Assembly: GCA_963855995.1 (NCBI GenBank)
Contig: OY979726.1
Span: forward strand, 8,284,701 to 8,348,700
Source: Muricea muricata
Lineage: Eukaryota > Cnidaria > Anthozoa > Malacalcyonacea > Plexauridae
Reading direction: 5' to 3'
DNA: 64,000 nt
Positions 11,201 through 24,600 of the stretch are shown piece by piece. The notes beneath the pieces were generated by a model. That model was given only the letters and a program-made list of their open reading frames with translations. It had not been told where the DNA came from and did no database searches. How positions within the stretch are numbered: the first letter of the stretch is position 1; every line of letters begins with the position of its first letter. A program made the position numbers and the translations under genes.

Positions 11201-14200
11201 GTCGATAGTTTAAGCGCCGAAAACATGATTGCGGACTTCCTATAAGTTCTCCAATTTCGATATAAAAGCTGTCTTTTAGGTCCGCGATTGCAATATATCA
11301 TTGGGCTCAACTCGTTCACTTTGGCACTCAAAAACTCATTTTAAGCTCTAAAACGTCGCCGTGATCTATTTGAGAAGGCAATTTTTAGTTGGAAGTCTGA
11401 GCATGTTTTTACGCTCAAATCGCTTCCAGAACGCCTAAAACGTGATTTTGATGATTGTAAGAGCGTTTCTTTTCAGTCTAAATGCATGTTGTAGGTTTCT
11501 TATTTCAACATGTTTTTTTCTGATGTCGATAGTTTGAGCGCCGAAAACATGATTGCGGACTTCCTATAAGTTCTCCAATTTCAATATAGAAGCTGTCTTT
11601 TAGGTACACGATTGCAACATATCATTGTGCTCAACTCGTTCTTTTTAGCACTCAAAACATCATTTTAAGCTCTAAAACGTCGCAGTGATCGATTTCAGAC
11701 GGCAATTTTTAGTTGGAAGTCCGAGCATGTTTTTACGCTCAAATTGCTTCCAGAACGCCTAAAACGCGATTTTGATGATTGGAAGAGCGTTTCTTTTCAG
11801 TCTCAATGATTGTTGTAGGTTTCTAATTTCAACATGCTATTTTGCTGATGTCGATAGTTTGACCGCCGAAAACATGATCAGCCTTGCTAAGTTCTAGAAT
11901 TTCAATTTAGAAGCTGTCTTTTAGGTCCGCGATTGCAATATATCATTGGGCTCAACTCGTTCATTTTAGCACTCAAAAACTCATTTTAAGCTATAAAACG
12001 TCGCAGTGATCGATTTGAGAAGGAAATTTTTAGTTGGCAGTCTGAGCATGTTTTTACAATCAAATCACTTCCAGAACGCTTAAAACGCAATTTTAATGAT
12101 TGTAAGAGCGTTTCTTTTCATTCTGAATGCATGTTGTAGGTTTCTAATTTCAACATGCTATTTTGCTGATGTCGATAGTTTGAGCGCCGAAAACATGATT
12201 GCGGACTTCCTATAAGTTCTCCAATTTCGATTTAGAAGCTGTCTTTTAGGACCGCGATTGCAATATATCATTGTGCTCAAGTCGTTCTTTTTAGCACTCA
12301 AAACATCATTTTAAGCTCTAAAACGTCGCCGTGATCTATTTGAGAAGGCAATTTTTAGTTGGCAGTCTGAGCATGTTTTTACGCTCAAATCGCTTCAAGA
12401 ACGCCTAAAACGTGATTTTGATGATTGTAAGAGCGTTTCTTTTCAGTCTATATTCATGTTGTAGGTTTCTTATTTCAACATTCTATTTTGCTGATGTCGA
12501 TAGTTTAAGCGCCGAAAACATGATTGCGGACTTGCTAAGTTCTCCAAGTTCGATTTAGAAGCTGTCTTTTAGGTCCGCGATTGCAATATATCATTGGGCT
12601 CAACTCGTTCACTTTAGCACTCAAAAACTCATTTTAAGCTCTAAAACGTCGCCGTGATCGATTTGAGAAGGCAATTTTTAGTTGGAAGTCTGAGCATGTT
12701 TTTACGCTCAAATCGCTTCCAGATGGCCTAAAACGCGATTTTGATGATTGTAAGAGCGTTTCTTTTCAGTCTGAAAGCATGTTGTAGGTTTCTCATTTCA
12801 ACATGCTATTTTGCTCATGTCGATAGTTTGAGCGCCGAAAACATGATTGCGGACTTGCTAAGTTCTCCAAGTTCGATTTAGAAGCTGTCTTTTAGGTCCG
12901 CGATTGCAATATATCATTGGGCTCAACTCGTTCACTTTAGCACTCAAAAACTCATTTTAAGCTCTAAAACGTCGCCGTGATCGATTTGAGAAGGCAATTT
13001 TTAGTTGGAAGTCTGAGCATGTTTTTACGCTCAAATCGCTTCCACAACGCCTAAAACGTGATTTTGATGATTATAAGAGCGTTTCTTTTCAGTCTCAATG
13101 ATTGTTGTAGGTTTCTAATTTCAACATGCTATTTTGCTGATGTCGATAGTTTGACCGCCGAAAACATGATCAGCCTTGCTAAGTTCTAGAATTTCGATTT
13201 ATTGGCTTTCTTTTAGGTCCGCGATTACAATATATCATTGGGCTCAACTCGTTCACTTTAGCACTCAAAACATCATTTTAAGCTCTAAAACGTCGCCGTG
13301 ATTGATCTCAGACGGCAATTTTTAGTTGGCAGTCTGAGTATGTTTTTACGCTCAAATCGCTTCCAGATGGCCTAAAACGCGATTTTGATGATTGTAAGAG
13401 CGTTTCTTTTCAGTCTGAAAGCATGTTGTAGGTTTCTAATTTCAACATGCTATTTTGCTGATGTCGATAGTTTGAGCGCCGAAAACATGATTGCGGACAT
13501 GCTAAGTTCTCCAATTTCGATTTAGAAGCTGTCTTTTAGGTACGCGATTGCAATATATCATTGTGCTCAACTCGTTCTTTTTATCACTCAAAACATCATT
13601 TTAAGCTCTAAAACGTCGCCGTGATCGATTTGAGACGGATATTTTTAGTTGGCAGTCTGAGCATGTTTTTACGCTTAAATCGCTTCCAGAACGCCTAAAA
13701 CGCGATTTTGATGATATTAAGAACGTTTCTTTTCAGTCTCAAAGCATGTTGTAGGTTTCTCATTTAAACATGCTATTTTGCTGATGTCGATAGTTTGAGC
13801 GCCGAAATTGTGATTGCGGACTTGCTAAGTTCTCCAATTTCGATTTAGAAGCTGTCTTTTAGGTCCGCGATTGCAATATATCATTGGGCTCAACTCGTTC
13901 ATTTTAGCACTCAAAACATCATTTTAAGCTCTAAAACGTCGCCGTGATCGATTTGAGACGGCAATTTTTACTTGGCAGTCCGAGCATGTTTTTACGCTCA
14001 AATCGCTTCCAGAACGCCTAAAACGCGATTTTGATGATTGTAAGAGCGTTTCTTTTCAGTCTCAATGCATGCTGTAGGTTTCTTATTTCAACATGTTTTT
14101 TTCTGATGTCGATAGTTTGAGCGCCGAAAACATGATTGCGGACTTCCTATAAGTTCTCCAATTTAAATATAGAAGCTGTCTTTTAGGTACGCGATTGCAA

Positions 14201-17200
14201 TATATCATTGTGCTCAACTCGTTCTTTTTAGCACTCAAAAACTCATTTTAAGCTCTAAAACGTCGCCGTGATCAATTTGAGACGGATATTTTTAGTTGGC
14301 AGTCTGAGCATGTTTTTACGCTCAAATCGCTTCCAGAACGCCTAAAACGCGATTTTGATGATTGTAAGAACGTTTCTTTTAAGTCTCAAAGCATGTTGTA
14401 AGTTTCTCATTTCAACATGCTATTTTGCTGATGTCGATAGTTTGACCGCCGAAAACATGATCAGCCTTGCTAAGTTCTAGAATTTCGATTTAGAAGCTGT
14501 CTTTTAGGTCCGCGATTGCAATATCTCATTGGGCTCAACTCGTTCACTTTAGCACTCAAAACATCATTTTAAGCTCTAAAACGTCGCCGTGATCGATTTG
14601 AGTCGGAAATTTTTAACTGGCAGTCTGATTATGTTTTTACGCTCAAATCGCTTCCAGATCGCTTAAAACGCGATTTTGATGATTGTAAAAGCGTTTCTTT
14701 CCATTCTCAAAGCATGTTGTAGGTTTCTAATTTCAACATGCTATTTTGCTGATGTCGATAGTTTGAGCGCCGAAAACATGATTGCGGACTTCCTATAAGT
14801 TCTCCAATTTCGATTTAGAAGCTGTCTTTTAGGACCGCGATTGCAAAATACCATTGTGCTCAAGTCGTTCTTTTTAGCACTCAAAACATCATTTGAAGCT
14901 CTAAAACGTCGCCGTGATCTATTTGAGAAGGCAATTTTTAGTTGGCAGTCTGAGCATGTTTTTACGCTCAAATCGCTTCCAGAACGCCTAAAACGTGATT
15001 TTGATGATTGTAAGAGCGTATCTTTTCAGTCTCAATGCATGTTGTAGGTTTCTTATTTCAACATTCTATTTTGCTGATGTCGAAAGTTTAAGCGCCGAAA
15101 ACATGATTGCGGACTTCCTATAAGTTCTCCAATGTCGATATAGAAGCTGTCTTTTAGGTACGCGATTGCAATATATCATTGGGCTCAACTCGTTCACTTT
15201 AGCACTCAAAAACTCATTTTAAGCTCTAAAACGTCGCCGTGATCGATTTGAGAAGGCAATTTTTAGTTGGCAGTCTGAGCATGTTTTTACGCTCAAATCG
15301 CTTCCCACAGCGCCTAAAACGTGATTTTTATGATTGTAAGAGCGTTTCTTTTCAGTCTCAATGCATGTTGTAGGTTTCTTATTTAAACATGCTATTTTGC
15401 TGATGTGGATAGTTTGAGGGCCGAAAACATGATTGCGGACTTCCTATAAGTTCTCCAATTTCGATATAGAAGCTGTCTTTTAGGTACGCGATTGCAATAA
15501 ATCATTGTGCTCAACTCGTTCTTTTTAGCACTCAAAACATCATTTTAAGCTCTAAAACATCGCCGTGATCGATTTGAGACGGCAATTTTTAGTTGGCAGT
15601 CTGAGCATGTTTTTACGCTCAAATCGCTTCCAGAACGCCTAAAACGCGATTTTGATGATTGTAAGAGCGTTTCTTTTCAGTCTCAATGATTGTTGTAGGT
15701 TTCTAATTTCAACATGCTATTTTGCTGATGTCGATAGTTTGACCGCCGAAAACATGATCAGCTTTGCTAAGTTCTAGAATTTCGATTTAGAGGCTGTCTT
15801 TTAGGTCCGCGATTACAATATATCATTGGGCTCAACTCGTTCACTTTAGCACTCAAAACATCATTTTAAGCTCTAAAACGTCGCCGTGATTGATTTCAGA
15901 CGGCAATTTTTAGTTGGCAGTCTGAGTATGTTTTTACGCTCAAGTCGCTTCCAGATCGCCTAAAACGCGATTTTGATGATTGTAAGAGCGTTTCTTTTAA
16001 GTCTGAAAGCATGTTGTAGGTTTCTCATTTCAACATGCTATTTTGCACATGTCGATAGTTTGAGCGCCGAAAACATGATTGCGGACTTCCTATAAGTTCT
16101 CCAATTTCGATTTAGAAGCTGTCTTTTAGGACCGCGATTGCAAAATATCATTGTGCTCAAGTCGTTCTTTATAGCACTCAAAACATCATTTTAAGCTCTA
16201 AAACGTCGCCGTGATCTATTTGAGAAGGCAATTTTTAGTTGGCAGTCTGAGCATGTTTTTACGCTCAAATCGCTTCCAGAGCGCCTAAAACGTGATTTTG
16301 ATGATTGTAAGAGCGTTTCTTTTCAGTCTCAATGCATGTTGTAGGTTACTTATTTCAACATTCTATTTTGCTGATGTCGATAGTTTAAGCGCCGAAAACA
16401 TGATTGCGGACTTCCTATAAGTTCTCCAATTTCGATATAAAAGCTGTCTTTTAGGTCCGCGATTGCAATATATCATTGGGCTCAACTCGTTCACTTTGGC
16501 ACTCAAAAACTCATTTTAAGCTCTAAAACGTCGCCGTGATCTATTTGAGAAGGCAATTTTTAGTTGGAAGTCTGAGCATGTTTTTACGCTCAAATCGCTT
16601 CCAGAACGCCTAAAACGTGATTTTGATGATTGTAAGAGCGTTTCTTTTCAGTCTAAATGCATGTTGTAGGTTTCTTATTTCAACATGTTTTTTTCTGATG
16701 TCGATAGTTTGAGCGCCGAAAACATGATTGCGGACTTCCTATAAGTTCTCCAATTTCAATATAGAAGCTGTCTTTTAGGTACACGATTGCAACATATCAT
16801 TGTGCTCAACTCGTTCTTTTTAGCACTCAAAACATCATTTTAAGCTCTAAAACGTCGCAGTGATCGATTTCAGACGGCAATTTTTAGTTGGAAGTCCGAG
16901 CATGTTTTTACGCTCAAATTGCTTCCAGAACGCCTAAAACGCGATTTTGATGATTGGAAGAGCGTTTCTTTTCAGTCTCAATGATTGTTGTAGGTTTCTA
17001 ATTTCAACATGCTATTTTGCTGATGTCGATAGTTTGACCGCCGAAAACATGATCAGCCTTGCTAAGTTCTAGAATTTCAATTTAGAAGCTGTCTTTTAGG
17101 TCCGCGATTGCAATATATCATTGGGCTCAACTCGTTCATTTTAGCACTCAAAAACTCATTTTAAGCTATAAAACGTCGCAGTGATCGATTTGAGAAGGAA

Positions 17201-18619
17201 ATTTTTAGTTGGCAGTCTGAGCATGTTTTTACAATCAAATCACTTCCAGAACGCTTAAAACGCAATTTTAATGATTGTAAGAGCGTTTCTTTTCATTCTG
17301 AATGCATGTTGTAGGTTTCTAATTTCAACATGCTATTTTGCTGATGTCGATAGTTTGAGCGCCGAAAACATGATTGCGGACTTCCTATAAGTTCTCCAAT
17401 TTCGATTTAGAAGCTGTCTTTTAGGACCGCGATTGCAATATATCATTGTGCTCAAGTCGTTCTTTTTAGCACTCAAAACATCATTTTAAGCTCTAAAACG
17501 TCGCCGTGATCTATTTGAGAAGGCAATTTTTAGTTGGCAGTCTGAGCATGTTTTTACGCTCAAATCGCTTCAAGAACGCCTAAAACGTGATTTTGATGAT
17601 TGTAAGAGCGTTTCTTTTCAGTCTATATTCATGTTGTAGGTTTCTTATTTCAACATTCTATTTTGCTGATGTCGATAGTTTAAGCGCCGAAAACATGATT
17701 GCGGACTTGCTAAGTTCTCCAAGTTCGATTTAGAAGCTGTCTTTTAGGTCCGCGATTGCAATATATCATTGGGCTCAACTCGTTCACTTTAGCACTCAAA
17801 AACTCATTTTAAGCTCTAAAACGTCGCCGTGATCGATTTGAGAAGGCAATTTTTAGTTGGAAGTCTGAGCATGTTTTTACGCTCAAATCGCTTCCAGATG
17901 GCCTAAAACGCGATTTTGATGATTGTAAGAGCGTTTCTTTTCAGTCTGAAAGCATGTTGTAGGTTTCTCATTTCAACATGCTATTTTGCTCATGTCGATA
18001 GTTTGAGCGCCGAAAACATGATTGCGGACTTGCTAAGTTCTCCAAGTTCGATTTAGAAGCTGTCTTTTAGGTCCGCGATTGCAATATATCATTGGGCTCA
18101 ACTCGTTCACTTTAGCACTCAAAAACTCATTTTAAGCTCTAAAACGTCGCCGTGATCGATTTGAGAAGGCAATTTTTAGTTGGAAGTCTGAGCATGTTTT
18201 TACGCTCAAATCGCTTCCACAACGCCTAAAACGTGATTTTGATGATTATAAGAGCGTTTCTTTTCAGTCTCAATGATTGTTGTAGGTTTCTAATTTCAAC
18301 ATGCTATTTTGCTGATGTCGATAGTTTGACCGCCGAAAACATGATCAGCCTTGCTAAGTTCTAGAATTTCGATTTATTGGCTTTCTTTTAGGTCCGCGAT
18401 TACAATATATCATTGGGCTCAACTCGTTCACTTTAGCACTCAAAACATCATTTTAAGCTCTAAAACGTCGCCGTGATTGATCTCAGACGGCAATTTTTAG
18501 TTGGCAGTCTGAGTATGTTTTTACGCTCAAATCGCTTCCAGATGGCCTAAAACGCGATTTTGATGATTGTAAGAGCGTTTCTTTTCAGTCTGAAAGCATG
18601 TTGTAGGTTTCTCATTTCA
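8270..18619. repeat. Two copies of a 5175-bp, 16-monomer higher-order repeat
   Basis: Sequence from about 8270 to 13444 is repeated nearly base for base from about 13445 to 18619. Variant landmarks such as cggatattttta (8461 and 13636) keep the same 5175-bp spacing. Boundaries are approximate, placed where variant monomers stop matching. Confidence 0.85.
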
Positions 18620-21600
18620 ACATGCTATTTTGCTCATGTCGATAGTTTGAGCGCCGAAAACATGATTGCGGACTTGCTAAGTTCTCCAAGTTCGATTTAG
18701 AAGCTGTCTTTTAGGTCCGCGATTGCAATATATCATGGGGCTCAACTGGTATATTTTAGCACTCGAAACATCATTTTAAGCTCTAAAACGTCGCCGTGAT
18801 TGATTTGAGACGGCAATTTTTAGTTGCCAGTCCGAGCATGTTTTTACGCTCAAATCGCTTCCAGAACGCCTAAAACGCGATTTTGATGATTGTAAGAGCG
18901 TTTCTTTTTAGTCTCAATGCGTGTTGTAGGTTTCTCATTTCAACATGCTATTTTGCTGATGTCGATAGTTTGAGCGCTGAAAACGTGATTGCGGACATGC
19001 TAAGTTCTCCAATTTCGATTTAGAAGCTGTCTTTTAGGTACACGATTGCAACATATCATTGTGCTCAACTCGTTCTTTTTAGCACTCAAAACATCATTTT
19101 AAGCTCTAAAACGTCGCCGTGATCGATTTCAGACGGCAATTTTTAGTTGGAAGTCCGAGCATGTTTTTACGCTCAAATCGCTTCCAGAACGCCTAAAACG
19201 CGATTTTGATGATTGGAAGAGCGTTTCTTTTCAGTCTCAATGATTGTTGTAGGTTTCTAATTTCAACATGCTATTTTGCTGATGTCGATAGTTTGACCGC
19301 CGAAAACATGATCAGCCTTGCTAAGTTCTAGAATTTCGATTTAGAAGTTGTCTTTTAGGTCCGCGATTGCAATATATCATTGGGCTCAACTCGTTCATTT
19401 TAGCACTCAAAAACTCATTTTAAGCTATAAAACGTCGCAGTGATCGATTTGAGAAAGAAATTTTTAGTTGGCAGTCTGAGCATAATTTTACAATCAAATC
19501 ACTTCCAGAACGCTTAAAACGCAATTTTGATGATTGGAAGAGCGTTTCTTTTCAGTCTCAATGATTGTTGTAGGTTTCTAATTTCAACATGCTATTTTGC
19601 TGATGTCGATAGTTTGAGCGCCGAAAACATGATTGCGGACTTCCTATAAGTTCTCCAATTTCGATTTAGAAGCTGTCTTTTAGGACCGCGATTGCAATAT
19701 ATCATTGTGCTCAAGTCGTTCTTTTTAGCACTCAAAACATCATTTTAAGCTCTAAAACGTCGCCGTGATCTATTTGAGAAGGCAATTTTTAGTTGGCAGT
19801 CCGAGCATGTTTTTACGCTCAAATCGCTTCCAGAACGCCTAAAACGCGATTTTGATGATTGGAAGAGCGTTTCTTTTCAGTCTCAATGATTGTTGTAGGT
19901 TTCTAATTTCAACATGCTATTTTGCTGATGTCGATAGTTTGACCGCCGAAAACATGATCAGCCTTGCTAAGTTCTAGAATTTCGATTTAGAAGTTGTCTT
20001 TTAGATCCGCGATTGCAATATATCATTGGGCTCAACTCGTTCATTTTAGCACTCAAAAACTCATTTTAAGCTATAAAACGTCGCAGTGATCGATTTGAGA
20101 AGGAAATTTTTAGTTGGCAGTCTGAGCATAATTTTACAATCAAATCACTTCCAGAACGCTTAAAACGCAATTTTGATGATTGGAAGAGCGTTTCTTTTCA
20201 GTCTCAATGATTGTTGTAGGTTTCTAATTTCAACATGCTATTTTGCTGATGTCGATAGTTTGAGCGCCGAAAACATGATTGCGGACTTCCTATAAGTTCT
20301 CCAATTTCGATTTAGAAGCTGTCTTTTAGGACCGCGATTGCAATATATCATTGTGCTCAAGTCGTTCTTTTTAGCACTCAAAACATCATTTTAAGCTCTA
20401 AAACGTCGCCGTGATCTATTTGAGAAGGCAATTTTTAGTTGGCAGTCTGAGCATGTTTTTACGCTCAAATCGCTTCAAGAACGCCTAAAACGTGATTTTG
20501 ATGATTGTAAGAGCGTTTCTTTTAAGTCTATATTCATGTTGTAGGTTTCTTATTTCAACATTCTATTTTGCTGATGTCGATAGTTTAAGCGCCGAAAACA
20601 TGATTGCGGACTTCCTATAAGTTCTCCAATTTCGATATAAAAGCTGTCTTTTAGGTCCGCGATTGCAATATATCATTGGGCTCAACTCGTTCACTTTAGC
20701 ACTCAAAAACTCATTTTAAGCTCTAAAACGTCGCCGTGATCTATTTGAGAAGGCAATTTTTAGTTGGAAGTCTTAGCATGTTTTTACGCTCAAATCGCTT
20801 CAAGAACGCCTAAAACGTGATTTTGATGATTGTAAGAGCGTTTCTTTTAACTCTATATTCATGTTGTAGGTTTCTTATTTCAACATTCTATTTTGTTGAT
20901 GTCGATAGTTTAAGCGCCGAAAACATGATTGCGGACTTCCTATAAGTTCTCCAATTTCGATATAAAAGCTGTCTTTTAGGTCCGCGATTGCAATATATCA
21001 TTGGGCTCAACTCGTTCACTTTAGCACTCAAAAACTCATTTTAAGCTCTAAAACGTCGCCGTGATCGATTTGAGTCGGAAATTTTTAGTTGGCAGTCTGA
21101 GTATGTTTTTACGCTCAAATCGCTTCCAGATCGCTTAAAACGCGATTTTGATGATTGTAAAAGCGTTTCTTCTCATTCTCAAAGCATGTTGTAGGTTTCT
21201 AATTTCAACATGCTATTTTGCTGATGTCGATAGTTTGAGCGCCGAAAACATGATTGCGGACTTCCTATAAGTTCTCCAATTTCGATTTAGAAGCTGTCTT
21301 TTAGGACCGCGATTGCAAAATATCATTGTGCTCAAGTCGTTTATTTTAGCACTCAAAACATCATTTTAAGCTCTAAAACGTCGCCGTGATCTATTTGAGA
21401 AGGCAATTTTTAGTTGGCAGTCCGAGCATGTTTTTACGCTCAAATCACTTCCAGAACGCCTAAAACGTGATTTTGATGATTGTAAGAGCGTTTCTTTTCA
21501 TTCTCAAAGCATGTTGTAGGTTTCTAATTTCAACATGCTATTTTGCTGATGTCGATAGTTTGACCGCCGAAAACATGATCAGCCTTGCTAAGTTCTAGAA

Positions 21601-24600
21601 TTTCGATTTAGAAGCTGTCTTTTAGGTCCGCGATTGCAATATATCATTGGCTCAACTCGTTCACTTTAGCACTCAAAACATCATTTTAAGCTCTAAAACG
21701 TCGCCGTGATCGATTTGAGACGGCAATTTTTAGTTGGCAGTCTGAGTATGTTTTTACGCTCAAATCGCTTCCAGATCGCTTAAAACGCGATTTTGATGAT
21801 TGTAAAAGCGTTTCTTTTCATTCTCAAAGCATGTTGTAGGTTTCTAATTTCAACATGCTATTTTGCTGATGTCGATAGTTTGAGCGCCGAAAACATGATT
21901 GCGGACTTCCTATAAGTTCTCCAATTTCGATTTAGAAGCTGTCTTTTAGGACCGCGATTGCAATATATCATTGTGCTCAAGTCGTTCTTTTTAGCACTCA
22001 AAACATCATTTTAAGCTCTAAAACGTCGCCGTGAGCTATTTGAGAAGGCAATTTTTAGTTGGCAGTCTGAGCATGTTTTTACGCTCAAATCGCTTCCAGA
22101 ACGCCTAAAACGTGATTTTGATGATTGTAAGAGCGTATCTTTTCAGTCTCAATGCATGTTGTAGGTTTCTTATTTCAACATTCTATTTTGCTGATGTCGA
22201 TAGTTTAAGCGCCGAAAACATGATTGCGGACTTCCTATAAGTTCTCCAATTTCGATATAGAAGCTGTCTTTTAGGTCCGCGATTGCAACATATCATTGGG
22301 CTCAACTCGTTCACTTTAGCACTCAAAAACTCATTTTAAGCTCTAAAACGTTGCCGTGATCGATTTGAGAAGGCAATTTTTAGTTGGCAGTCTGAGCATG
22401 TTTTTACGCTCAAATCGCTTCCACAACGCCTAAAACGTGATTTTTATGATTGTAAGAGCGTTTCTTTTCAGTCTCAATGCATGTTGTAGGTTTCTTATTT
22501 CAACATGCTATTTTGCTGATGTGCATAGTTTGAGCGCCGAAAACATGATTGCGGACTTCCTATAAGTTCTCCAATTTCGATATAAAAGCTGTCTTTTAGG
22601 TCCGCGATTGCAATATATCATTGGGCTCAACTCGTTCACTTTAGCACTCAAAAACTCATTTTAAGCTCTAAAACGTCGCCGTGATCGATTTGAGTCGGAA
22701 ATTTTTAGTTGGCAGTCTGAGTATGTTTTTACGCTCAAATCGCTTCCAGATCGCTTAAAACGCGATTTTGATGATTGTAAAAGCGTTTCTTCTCATTCTC
22801 AAAGCATGTTGTAGGTTTCTAATTTCAACATGCTATTTTGCTGATGTCGATAGTTTGAGCGCCGAAAACATGATTGCGGACTTCCTATAAGTTCTCCAAT
22901 TTCGATTTAGAAGCTGTCTTTTAGGACCGCGATTGCAAAATATCATTGTGCTCAAGTCGTTTATTTTAGCACTCAAAACATCATTTTAAGCTCTAAAACG
23001 TCGCCGTGATCTATTTGAGAAGGCAATTTTTAGTTGGCAGTCCGAGCATGTTTTTACGCTCAAATCACTTCCAGAACGCCTAAAACGTGATTTTGATGAT
23101 TGTAAGAGCGTTTCTTTTCATTCTCAAAGCATGTTGTAGGTTTCTAATTTCAACATGCTATTTTGCTGATGTCGATAGTTTGACCGCCGAAAACATGATC
23201 AGCCTTGCTAAGTTCTAGAATTTCGATTTAGAAGCTGTCTTTTAGGTCCGCGATTGCAACATATCATTGGGCTCAACTCGTTCACTTTAGCACTCAAAAA
23301 CTCATTTTAAGCTCTAAAACGTTGCCGTGATCGATTTGAGAAGGCAATTTTTAGTTGGCAGTCTGAGCATGTTTTTACGCTCAAATCGCTTCCACAACGC
23401 CTAAAACGTGATTTTTATGATTGTAAGAGCGTTTCTTTTCAGTCTCAATGCATGTTGTAGGTTTCTTATTTCAACATGCTATTTTGCTGATGTGCATAGT
23501 TTGAGCGCCGAAAACATGATTGCGGACTTCCTATAAGTTCTCCAATTTCGATATAAAAGCTGTCTTTTAGGTCCGCGATTGCAATATATCATTGGGCTCA
23601 ACTCGTTCACTTTAGCACTCAAAAACTCATTTTAAGCTCTAAAACGTCGCCGTGATCGATTTGAGTCGGAAATTTTTAGTTGGCAGTCTGAGTATGTTTT
23701 TACGCTCAAATCGCTTCCAGATCGCTTAAAACGCGATTTTGATGATTGTAAAAGCGTTTCTTCTCATTCTCAAAGCATGTTGTAGGTTTCTAATTTCAAC
23801 ATGCTATTTTGCTGATGTCGATAGTTTGAGCGCCGAAAACATGATTGCGGACTTCCTATAAGTTCTCCAATTTCGATTTAGAAGCTGTCTTTTAGGACCG
23901 CGATTGCAAAATATCATTGTGCTCAAGTCGTTTATTTTAGCACTCAAAACATCATTTTAAGCTCTAAAACGTCGCCGTGATCTATTTGAGAAGGCAATTT
24001 TTAGTTGGCAGTCCGAGCATGTTTTTACGCTCAAATCACTTCCAGAACGCCTAAAACGTGATTTTGATGATTGTAAGAGCGTTTCTTTTCATTCTCAAAG
24101 CATGTTGTAGGTTTCTAATTTCAACATGCTATTTTGCTGATGTCGATAGTTTGACCGCCGAAAACATGATCAGCCTTGCTAAGTTCTAGAATTTCGATTT
24201 AGAAGCTGTCTTTTAGGTCCGCGATTGCAATATATCATTGGCTCAACTCGTTCACTTTAGCACTCAAAACATCATTTTAAGCTCTAAAACGTCGCCGTGA
24301 TCGATTTGAGACGGCAATTTTTAGTTGGCAGTCTGAGTATGTTTTTACGCTCAAATCGCTTCCAGATCGCTTAAAACGCGATTTTGATGATTGTAAAAGC
24401 GTTTCTTTTCATTCTCAAAGCATGTTGTAGGTTTCTAATTTCAACATGCTATTTTGCTGATGTCGATAGTTTGAGCGCCGAAAACATGATTGCGGACTTC
24501 CTATAAGTTCTCCAATTTCGATTTAGAAGCTGTCTTTTAGGACCGCGATTGCAATATATCATTGTGCTCAAGTCGTTCTTTTTAGCACTCAAAACATCAT

